DNA of 64,000 bases from Nocardioides mesophilus (GTDB taxonomy: Bacteria > Actinomycetota > Actinomycetes > Propionibacteriales > Nocardioidaceae), in contig NZ_CP060713.1 of assembly GCF_014395785.1 (NCBI RefSeq), positions 1,578,501 through 1,642,500 of the forward strand, in the 5' to 3' direction. Position numbers and translations under genes: made by a program. The notes under the pieces were generated by a model. It was not told where the DNA came from. It did not search any database and saw only the letters and a list, made by a program, of their open reading frames with translations. Shown piece after piece: positions 48,792-57,635 of the stretch (position 1 is the first letter of the stretch; every line of letters begins with the position of its first letter).

Positions 48792-50061
48792 CGTCGGCCG
48801 CCTCCGGCGCCACCAGCTGCTCGAGCACGTCGGCGAGCGCCGCCACGCCGGCGAGACAGTCCGCGGCTTCGGCGTGCTCGGCCGGGCTGTGCGAGACACC
48901 GGTCGGGTTCCGGACGAACAGCATCGCGGTCGGGACGCCCGCCGCGGACAGCACCCCGGCGTCGTGGCCGGCCATCGTCGCGATCACCGGCCAGTCCCGC
49001 GGCCCGGCCAGCCGCTGCGCCAGGCCGGCGTCGAAGCGCACCTCGCCCGACACCGACTCCGCGGCGACCTCCAGCGTGGTGCCGTCGCGCCCGGCCCACT
49101 CCTGGCCCAGCCGGCCGACCTCGGCGACCAGCGCGTCGAGCCGGTCCGCCGACTCGGCCCGGGCGTCGAGCCAGGCGGTGACGCGGGAGGGGACGGCGTT
49201 GGTGCCGTTGGGGTGCACGTCGACCCGGCCGAACGTCGCCCGCTGCCCGAAGAGCCGGGCCTGCTTGTTCGCGGCCAGCGCGGTCGTCGCGTAGGTGAGC
49301 ATCGGGTCGCGGCGGTCCTCCATCCGGGTGGTGCCGGCGTGGTTGGCCTCGCCCGCGAAGTCGAAGCGGTAGCGCCCGTGCGGCCAGATCGCGCTGGCCA
49401 CCCCGACCGCGGCGTCCCGGTCGACGAGGTCGCGGCCCTGCTCGACGTGCAGCTCGACGAAGCAGCCGACCCGGTCGAGCAGGTTCGCCGGGCCGGCCGC
49501 GCTGCCGGCCGGGGCGCCGGCCGGGGCGCCGGCGCGCTCCAGCGCGTCGAGGAACCAGACCCCGTCCCGGTCCTGCAACCCCGCCGCCTGCTCCCAGGTG
49601 GTCGCGCCGGTGGCGAGCCGGGAGCCCAGGCAGGCCTGGCCGAACCGCGACCCCTCCTCCTCGAGGAAGAGCGCCACGCCGACCGGCCGGGCAGGGGTGA
49701 CGCCCCGGTCGCGGAGCGCGTCCAGCGCGGCGAACGCCGAGACCACCCCGAGCGGCCCGTCGAAGGCGCCGCCGTCGAGCACCGAGTCCAGGTGCGATCC
49801 GGTCACCACCCCGCTGCCGGCCGGCCCGGCCGCCGGGCTGCCCGGGTCCGCCGGGGCCGCGTCCCACCAGGCGATCGTGTTGCCGAGCCGGTCGCCCTGC
49901 AGGCGCAGGCCGCGGGCGGCCGCCTGCTCGTGGAACCAGGCGACGCACTCCCGCTCGGCGGCCGTCCACGGGGTGCGGAAGTAGCCGCCGGTCGCCGCGG
50001 ACCGGCCGATCGGCAGCAGCTCACGCCACATGGCCTCGAAGTCAGACAAGATGCGCTCCAT
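48784..50061 (-). CDS. M20-type hydantoinase/carbamoylase (annotated class: allantoate amidohydrolase)
   Basis: A 425-residue metallo-amidohydrolase. Metal-site motifs are GSHLDSVLDGGAFDGPLGVV (near residue 90), ALFLEEEGSRFGQACLGS (near 130), FVELHVEQGRDL (near 200) and MAGHDAGVL (near 375). By family it hydrolyses an N-carbamoyl, ureido or similar amide of an amino acid. Placed between hutF and the other hut genes, it may act as N-formylglutamate deformylase in place of HutG. Its ATG (50059-50061) overlaps the ATG of the divergent nitroreductase (50060-50062). A second in-frame ATG at 50031 is a plausible alternative. Confidence 0.82.
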   Translation of the reverse strand: MERILSDFEAMWRELLPIGRSAATGGYFRTPWTAAERECVAWFHEQAAARGLRLQGDRLGNTIAWWDAAPADPGSPAAGPAGSGVVTGSHLDSVLDGGAFDGPLGVVSAFAALDALRDRGVTPARPVGVALFLEEEGSRFGQACLGSRLATGATTWEQAAGLQDRDGVWFLDALERAGAPAGAPAGSAAGPANLLDRVGCFVELHVEQGRDLVDRDAAVGVASAIWPHGRYRFDFAGEANHAGTTRMEDRRDPMLTYATTALAANKQARLFGQRATFGRVDVHPNGTNAVPSRVTAWLDARAESADRLDALVAEVGRLGQEWAGRDGTTLEVAAESVSGEVRFDAGLAQRLAGPRDWPVIATMAGHDAGVLSAAGVPTAMLFVRNPTGVSHSPAEHAEAADCLAGVAALADVLEQLVAPEAADGA

Positions 50062-50668
50062 GGAGTTCCAAGAGGTGGTGCGTCGTCGCCGGATGATCCG
50101 CAGCTACGACCCGGACCGACCGGTCGATCCGGCCGTCGTGGACAGGATGCTCGACAACGCCGTACGCGCACCGAGCGCGGGGTTCAGCCAGGGCTGGGCC
50201 TTCCTGGTGCTGGACACCGCTGCCGACGTGGAGCGCTTCTGGGCGGCGACCACCGCACCGGGCGCCGGGGAGCCGGACTCGTGGCTGCGCGGCATGCGGA
50301 CCGCGCCGGTGATCATCGTGCCGCTGTCGTGCAAGCAGGTCTACCTCGACCGGTACGCGCAGGACGACAAGGGCTGGACGGACCGCGACGAGGCGCGTTG
50401 GCCGGTGCCCTACTGGGACATCGACACCGGGATGGCCTCGCTGCTGATCCTGCAGACCGCCGTCGACGAGGGGCTCGGCGCCTGCTTCTTCGGGGTGCCG
50501 CCGGACCGGATCGCCGCGTTCCGCGAGACGTTCGGCGTGCCGGCGGCGTACACCCCGATCGGTGCGGTCACCGTCGGCCACCGGGTCACCGACCCCGGGG
50601 CGGCCGGCTCCCCGAAGCGGCGGGCCCGCCGGCCGGCCGAGGAGGTCGTGCACCGCGGCTCCTGGTAG
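50060..50668 (+). CDS. Nitroreductase family protein
   Basis: A 202-residue flavoprotein of the nitroreductase fold. Cofactor-binding features are RRRRMIRSYDPDRPVDP at the start, RAPSAGFSQGWAFLVL near residue 37 and DEGLGACFFGVPPDRIAAF near 140. It probably reduces nitro- or quinone-like compounds with NAD(P)H, substrate unknown. CAAGAT (50047-50052) lies 7 nt before the ATG. Longer frames from 50030 or 50051 are possible. It starts head to head on the divergent hut amidohydrolase gene with overlapping start codons, so the two promoters must interleave. Confidence 0.85.
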   Translation: MEFQEVVRRRRMIRSYDPDRPVDPAVVDRMLDNAVRAPSAGFSQGWAFLVLDTAADVERFWAATTAPGAGEPDSWLRGMRTAPVIIVPLSCKQVYLDRYAQDDKGWTDRDEARWPVPYWDIDTGMASLLILQTAVDEGLGACFFGVPPDRIAAFRETFGVPAAYTPIGAVTVGHRVTDPGAAGSPKRRARRPAEEVVHRGSW

Positions 50669-50693
50669 CCCGGGCGCCGCCTGCGCCCGCCCC

Positions 50694-50781
50694 CGAACAC
50701 CATGGTCCCGTGGTGTTCTGACGCTTCCCACGGGTTGCGGCCCATGGGAAGCGTCGAACATCCTGCATACCCTGGTGTTCG
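50694..50781. repeat. Nested inverted repeats after the nitroreductase gene
   Basis: The inner hairpin pairs 50720-50730 with 50745-50755 (perfect 11 bp) and, past a single bulged T, 50714-50718 with 50756-50760. The outer arms CGAACACCA (50694-50702) and TGGTGTTCG (50773-50781) are also perfect. The element fills most of the 137-bp gap and could be a terminator or a REP-like dispersed repeat. Confidence 0.7.
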
Positions 50782-50814
50782 CGGGACAGGTGAGACGACG
50801 GCGGGGTGAGGGCG

Positions 50815-51432
50815 ATGCGCGACCGGGAGCGCGACGAGGAGCGGCGGCTGCGGGAGGCCGCGGTGGCCCGGGCGATGGGTACGCCGCCCCCTGCCGCCCA
50901 CGACGACGGGGACGACGCCGACCCCGACGACGACGCCCCCCGGCACCGGATCGAGCAGCAGACCCTGTGGGTGGACCGACAGGTGCGGGCCGCGATGGCC
51001 CGCGGCGAGTTCGACAACCTCCCGGGCGCCGGCAAGCCGCTGCAGCTGCCCGACCAGCACGACCCGGACTGGTGGGTGAAGCGGCTCATCGAGCGGGAGA
51101 AGATCACCGGCGTGCTGCCCCCGGCCCTCGGGCTGCGCAAGGAGGACGCGGAGCTGGACGCGACGCTGGACCGGCTGGCCACCGAGCAGGAGGTACGGCG
51201 CGCCGTCGAGGACTTCAACAGGCGCGTCGTGGAGGCCCGGCGGCAGCTGCTCGGCGGGCCGCCGGTCGTCACGCAGACCCGTGACCCGGAGGCCGAGGCG
51301 GTGGCGTGGCGCGAGCGCCGGGTGGAGCGTCGGCGCCGTGCCGCGGAGGTCGCCGCGGCGGCCGCCCGCTCCGACACCGGGGACGGAACCGGCCGGGACG
51401 AGCCCCGTCGCCGCTGGTGGCGCCGGCGCTGA
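50815..51432 (+). CDS. DUF1992 (DnaJ homologue subfamily C member 28-like) protein
   Basis: A 205-residue protein of the DUF1992 family, unknown function. The conserved core is WVDRQVRAAMARGEFDNLPG, then AGKPLQLPDQHDPDWWVKRL (about residues 50-90). The flanks are highly charged, with an acidic stretch DDGDDADPDDD and a basic C-terminus ending WWRRR. A GTG at 50806 would add three residues. The ATG at 50815 has GGTGAGG just upstream. It lies inside the hut region but has no known link to histidine metabolism. Confidence 0.75.
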   Translation: MRDRERDEERRLREAAVARAMGTPPPAAHDDGDDADPDDDAPRHRIEQQTLWVDRQVRAAMARGEFDNLPGAGKPLQLPDQHDPDWWVKRLIEREKITGVLPPALGLRKEDAELDATLDRLATEQEVRRAVEDFNRRVVEARRQLLGGPPVVTQTRDPEAEAVAWRERRVERRRRAAEVAAAAARSDTGDGTGRDEPRRRWWRRR

Positions 51433-51498
51433 CCCGGCAGGCACCGGCGGCCCCGGCCGGACCGGACGCCCGCGCCGCATCCCCCGCACCCCGGGGCC

Positions 51499-53153
<1,655 letters not shown>

Positions 53154-53157
<4 letters not shown>

Positions 53158-54749
53158 GACAGCTCTCCGATCGTTTCTTCGACGGCGCGCACCAGCGCCC
53201 CGGACGCGACGTCCTGGACGGCGTGCTCGATCTCCGGGGCCAGGTGCCGGTCGGGTCCGGGCCCTTCCACGTTGCGGCGCAGCAGGTCCCGGGCCGCCGC
53301 GGAGGCGGACGAGGGCTGCAGCGGCGCCCGCAGGTCCAGCGCGCGGGCCGCGGTGAGGTACTCGATCGCGATCACCCGGGTCAGCCCGTCCACGGAGCGG
53401 CGGAGCTTGCGGGCGGCCGACCAGCCCATCGACACGTGGTCCTCCTGCATCGCCGAGGACGGGATCGAGTCGACCGAGGCCGGGGCGGCGAGGCGCTTGA
53501 GCTCGGAGACGATCGCGGCCTGGGTGTACTGCGCGATCATCAGCCCGGAGTCGACGCCGGGGTCGCCGGCCAGGAACGGCGGCAGCCCGTGGCTGCGGGT
53601 CTTGTCCAGGAACCGGTCGGTGCGGCGCTCGCTGATCGAGGCCACGTCGGCGGCCACGATCGCCAGGAAGTCCAGCACGTAGGCGACCGGCGCCCCGTGG
53701 AAGTTGCCGTTCGACTCGACGCGGCCGTCGAGGACCACCGGGTTGTCGATGGCGCTGGCGAGCTCGCGGCCGGCGACCAGCGCGGCGTGGTCGACGGTGT
53801 CGCGGGCGCCGCCGTGCACCTGCGGGCTGCACCGCAGCGAGTAGGCGTCCTGGACCCGGGTGCAGTCCGGCCCGCGGTGGCTGGCGACGATGGCGGAGTC
53901 CGCCAGGATCCGGCGCAGGTTCCGCGCCGACGCGGCCTGGCCGGGGTGCGGCCGCAGCGCCTGCAGGTCCTCGGCGAAGACCCGGTCGGTGCCGAGCTGG
54001 CCCTCGACCGACATCGCCGCGGTGACGTCGGCCGCCTTGAGCAGCATCCGCAGGTCGGCGATCGCCAGCACCAGCATGCCGAGCATCCCGTCGGTGCCGT
54101 TGATCAGCGCGAGGCCCTCCTTGGCCTCCAGCTCGACCGGCGCGAGGCCGGCCTCGCTGAGCGCGACCGCCGCGGGCCGCCGTACGCCGTGGCGGTCCGT
54201 CACGTCGCCCTCGCCGATCAGCGCCAGCGCGCAGTGCGCGAGCGGGGCGAGGTCACCGGAGCAGCCGAGCGAGCCGTACTCGTGGACCACCGGGGTGATG
54301 CCGTGGCTGAGCATGCCGGCCAGGGTCTGCGCGGTTTGCAGGCGTACGCCGGTGTGGCCGGTCGCCAGCGTGGAGAGCCGGAGCAGCATCAGCGCGCGGA
54401 CCACCTCCCGCTCCACCTCGGGGCCGCTGCCGGCGGCGTGCGAGCGCACCAGCGAGCGCTGCAGCTGGGCCCGCCGGTCGGTGGGGATGTGCCGGGTGGC
54501 CAGCGCGCCGAAGCCGGTGGAGATGCCGTACGCCGGCGTGGGCGCGGCGGCGAGCTCCTCGACCGTCGTCCGGGCCGCCTGGATCGCCGCGACCGCGTCC
54601 GCCCCGAGCTCGACCGTCGCGCCGCCCCGGGCGACCGCGACCACGTCGGTGAAGTCGAGGGGACCGACGCCGACCGTCACCGGGCTCGCGCTCCCCTGGC
54701 CCGGCCGGGCGTCGCCTGTCCCCCGCGTGGTTGAGCGTGTCGAGACCAT
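53154..54749 (-). CDS. hutH: Histidine ammonia-lyase
   Basis: About 531 residues. It removes ammonia from L-histidine to give urocanate, step one of the pathway. The MIO-forming motif here reads [13 protein letters not shown], with CSG in place of the usual [23 protein letters not shown] (near residue 325) and [20 protein letters not shown] (near 420) are diagnostic. The start is uncertain. The ATG at 54749 makes an N-terminal low-complexity extension that includes part of a 19-bp repeat-like word, and the GTG at 54680 gives a more family-like start at [13 protein letters not shown]. It is coupled to hutU. Confidence 0.93.
54729..54747. repeat. GGTTGAGCGTGTCGAGACC word upstream of hutH
   Basis: This 19-nt word resembles a short dispersed repeat that I recall as frequent in Nocardioides and related genomes. 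It occurs once here, and it encodes the start of the proposed HutH extension, which suggests that part of the extension is not native protein. Confidence 0.35.
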
Positions 54750-54825
54750 GTCGCCATTCCACTCCATCGGGCGCCCCGCGACCACGACTCCGCGCGCGAT
54801 CCTGTCTCGGATCCGAGACGTGACC

Positions 54826-54831
54826 TAGGCT
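54826..54831 (+). promoter_or_regulatory. TAGGCT -10 element, leaderless promoter of the GNAT gene
   Basis: TAGGCT ends 6 nt before the ATG at 54838. The short palindrome CTCGGATCCGAG, at 54806-54817, lies close to the expected -35 region and might be an operator. Confidence 0.5.
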
Positions 54832-54837
54832 CGGTTC

Positions 54838-55718
54838 ATGCAGCTGCGATTCGCGACGGCCGGGGCGGCCGAGGGCTGGGCGGCGGTGCGCGTGGCGGCC
54901 AGCCCCTACCTGCTCGGCACCGAGGCGTCGGTCCTCCACGACATGGCGCACGACACCTCCACCCGGGCGCGCTACGTCGTCGTCGAGGAGGGCGAGGTGC
55001 TCGGGATCGGGCGCGTCCGCCGCCACCCGGACAGCGCACCCGGCGTGCTGGTGCAGGTCCACCCCGACCACCAGGGGCGCGGCGTCGGCCGGCTGCTCCT
55101 GGACCGGCTGCTCCCGGTGGTCGGCGACGAGGAGTGCACCGGTCTCGTGGACGGCGACCCGCGCTCGCTGGCCGTCGCGGCGCACTGGGGCTTCAGGCCC
55201 GAGCGCGAGCACCGGATCTCCTCGCTCGACCCGCGCACCGCAGCGCCTCCGGCAGCCACCCCGGCAGGGCTGCGGGTCGCCACCCTCGAGCAGGCCGGCG
55301 CCCGGGCGGTGTGGGCCTGCCTCGACGCCACCGCCGACGACGACCCCTCCGGCCTCACCCGGCGGGTCCCCTTCGAGGAGTTCCTCGCCGCGGACTGGCA
55401 CGGCCCGCTGTGCCGCGCCGGCCTCGGCCACGCCGTGCTCTCCGGGACGACCGTCGTCGCCTACAGCCAGGTCGACGTCGCCGGCGACCGGGCCTGGAGC
55501 ACGATGACCGGCTGCCTGCCCGACCACCGCGGCCACGGCCTGGCCACGCTCGTCAAGGCACACACGCTGCGCGCCCTGGCGTCGGCCGGCGTGACCCGCT
55601 GCTCGACCGGCAACGACCAGGAGAACCGGGCGATGCTCGCCGTCAACGACCGCCTGGGCTACCGGCCGACCGCCTCGACCTGGACCGTCCGGCGCCCCGC
55701 GCCCCCACCGCGCCATGA
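54838..55718 (+). CDS. Tandem GNAT-fold acetyltransferase, apparent frameshift at the 3' end
   Basis: About 293 residues. Two GNAT domains are visible: one around VQVHPDHQGRGVGRLLLDRL (near residue 73) and one around TGCLPDHRGHGLATLVKAHT (near 225). Family members move an acyl group from acyl-CoA to an amine. The substrate is unknown. The protein should end near residue 290 (STWTVRRP), but this frame runs on without a stop through the IclR gene. One extra C in the C-rich stretch before 55710 would bring a TGA (55716-55718) into frame, overlapping the IclR ATG by four bases. That is the expected operon layout. Confidence 0.75.
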
Positions 55719-56539
55719 GCCAGGTCCCGGCCGCGACCCGGACCCTGCGGGTGCTGCGCTACCTCGCCGCCCAGCCGGAGCCGGTGCCGCTGGACCGGCT
55801 CGCCCGCGCGGTCGGCCTGCCCCGGTCGACGGCGTACCACCTCGTGGACGCGATGGTCGCCGAGGGCTTCGTCACCCACCTGGCCGACGAGCACCGCTAC
55901 GGCCTCGGGGTGGCCGCCTTCGAGGTCGGCAGCGGCTACGCGCGGCAGGAGCCGCTGCAGCGGCTGGCCCGCCGCCCGCTGGCCGCCCTGGTCGACGCCA
56001 CCGGCCACAGCGCGCACCTGGCGCTGCTGCACGGGCGCGACGTGCTCTACGTGCTCGAGGAGCGGGCACCCGGCCGGCCGCCGCTGGTCACCGACGTCGG
56101 GGTCCGGCTGCCGGCCCACCTCACCGCGAGCGGCCGGGCGATCCTGGCGGCGCTGCCGGCGAACCAGCTGCGGGCGCTCTACCCCGACAAGGATGCCTTC
56201 GTGCTGCGGCACGGCGTCGGGCCGGCCTCGCCGAGCGCGCTGCGGGCGCTGCTGGTCGAGACCCGGCAGCGCGGTCACGCCGCCGAGGACGGCGAGATCA
56301 CGCCCGGGTTCGCCTCGGTCGCGGCCGCGGTGCTGGACCACAACGGCCATCCCACGGCCGGGGTGGCGGTCACCTATCCCTCGGGTCCCTCGGGTCCCTC
56401 GGCGCCCTCGGACCCCGCCCCCGACCCGGCCGAGGTCGAGCTGATCGCCGGGCACACCCGCCGGACCGCCCACCTGCTCACCACCCGTCTGGGCGGGGGC
56501 TCCCCGACCGGGTCCGCCCGTCCGACCCCCCGGAGGTGA
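55715..56539 (+). CDS. IclR-family transcriptional regulator
   Basis: A 274-residue regulator with an N-terminal winged helix (PLDRLARAVGLPRSTAYHLV, about residues 25-45) and a C-terminal effector domain (RLPAHLTASGRAILAALPAN near 130). The tail contains repeated SGPSGPSAPS residues encoded by a tandem TCGGGTCCC repeat at 56379-56405. Next to hutH across the GNAT gene, it is a candidate regulator of histidine use, perhaps with urocanate as effector, by analogy only. It is probably cotranscribed with GNAT. Confidence 0.85.
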   Translation: MSQVPAATRTLRVLRYLAAQPEPVPLDRLARAVGLPRSTAYHLVDAMVAEGFVTHLADEHRYGLGVAAFEVGSGYARQEPLQRLARRPLAALVDATGHSAHLALLHGRDVLYVLEERAPGRPPLVTDVGVRLPAHLTASGRAILAALPANQLRALYPDKDAFVLRHGVGPASPSALRALLVETRQRGHAAEDGEITPGFASVAAAVLDHNGHPTAGVAVTYPSGPSGPSAPSDPAPDPAEVELIAGHTRRTAHLLTTRLGGGSPTGSARPTPRR

Positions 56540-56646
56540 GACCCGGAGGGTCAATCTCCCCGGAACGGTTGCCGGGGCGGCCGGCAGGGCACACGATGCA
56601 CCCGGGTGGTCCGCCGCGGCGGCGTACCGCCGGAGGGAGCGAGCAG

Positions 56647-57516
56647 GTGGCCAAACGAGCCAAGACGCCCAAGCTGCCGACCGGGGCCGACGACACGGCT
56701 CCGGCGTCGCGACGAGCCCGACCGGAGAACTACACCAAGGCCGGCAAGCTGAAGGCCACCGTCTACGAGACCGAGGTGGCCCGGCTCCAGGAGCAGCTCG
56801 CGCTGCTGCAGTACTGGGTGCAGTCCCAGGGCCTGAAGGTGCTGGTCATCTTCGAGGGCCGCGGCTCCGCGGGCAAGGGCGGCGCGATCAAGACGCTGAC
56901 CGAGCGCACCAGCCCCCGGATCGTGCGCGTCGCCGCGCTGCCCAAGCCCACCGAGCGGGAGCGGACCCAGTGGTACTTCCAGCGGTACGCCGAGCACCTG
57001 CCGGCAGCCGGGGAGATGGTCCTGTTCGACCGCAGCTGGTACAACCGCTCGAACGTCGAGTGGGTGATGGACTTCTGCACCGAGGCCGAGCACGAGGAGT
57101 TCCTGCGCAGCTGCCCCGAGTTCGAGCGCATGCTGGTCCGCTCGGGCATCGTGGTGGTGAAGTACTGGTTCTCGGTGAGCTTCGAGGAGCAGCGCCGCCG
57201 CTTCGAGGCCCGCAACGCCGTCCCGCTCAAGCGCTGGAAGCTCTCCGCGATGGACCTCGCCGAGCACGAGCTCTACGTGAAGTACTCGATGGCCAAGGAC
57301 ACCACCTTCGAGTTCACCGACATCAAGCAGGCACCGTGGTACGTCGTGCCCTCCGACGACAAGCGGGCCGCCCGGCTCAACTGCATGAGCCACCTGCTCT
57401 CGCTCTTCGACTACGAGGACGTCGCCCCCGACGTGGTGGAGCTGCCGCAGATGCGGGAGCTGCCCTACGTGCGGTCGCCGATGCACGAGCAGACCTTCGT
57501 GCCGCAGGTGTTCTAG
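56647..57516 (+). CDS. ppk2: Polyphosphate kinase 2
   Basis: A 289-residue PPK2 that transfers phosphate between polyphosphate and nucleotides. Walker A is FEGRGSAGKGGAIKTLTER (near residue 77), Walker B-like EMVLFDRSWYNRSNVEWVMD near 125, and the lid region FEEQRRRFEARNAVPLKRWK near 180. The GTG at 56647 has GGAGGGAG 8 nt upstream. The frame is open far upstream but that part is the shadow of IclR. The N-terminal 50 residues are basic and probably disordered. Confidence 0.92.
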   Translation: MAKRAKTPKLPTGADDTAPASRRARPENYTKAGKLKATVYETEVARLQEQLALLQYWVQSQGLKVLVIFEGRGSAGKGGAIKTLTERTSPRIVRVAALPKPTERERTQWYFQRYAEHLPAAGEMVLFDRSWYNRSNVEWVMDFCTEAEHEEFLRSCPEFERMLVRSGIVVVKYWFSVSFEEQRRRFEARNAVPLKRWKLSAMDLAEHELYVKYSMAKDTTFEFTDIKQAPWYVVPSDDKRAARLNCMSHLLSLFDYEDVAPDVVELPQMRELPYVRSPMHEQTFVPQVF

Positions 57517-57523
57517 GGCTCAA

Positions 57524-57541
57524 GTTACCGATTGGTAGGAT
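57524..57541 (+). promoter_or_regulatory. TTACC-GATT-GGTA dyad with -10 before the EtfD-like gene
   Basis: TACC (57526-57529) and GGTA (57534-57537) form a dyad overlapping a TAGGAT -10 (57536-57541). A second TAGGCT lies at 57586-57591, giving a 44-nt leader. TetR-type regulators of lipid metabolism in actinobacteria often bind TTACC-spaced-GGTAA sites. This is suggestive only. Confidence 0.4.
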
Positions 57542-57635
57542 TCTCCTCACACCGCCCGCCCGATGACGCGGCGCGACGTCGGCCCTAGGCTCCGACCGTT
57601 GCTTGCCGCTCGCCCCGTGCTGCTGAGGAGCATTG

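Noticed and set aside
56379-56405. Tandem TCGGGTCCC repeat as regulatory site
   Set aside because: It lies within the IclR coding frame and simply encodes the SGPSGPS residues.
54838-57516. An 892-residue GNAT-PPK2 fusion
   Set aside because: The middle 300 residues are the Arg/Gly/Ala-rich shadow of IclR. PPK2 has its own GTG with a ribosome site. The missing stop is better explained by one lost base.
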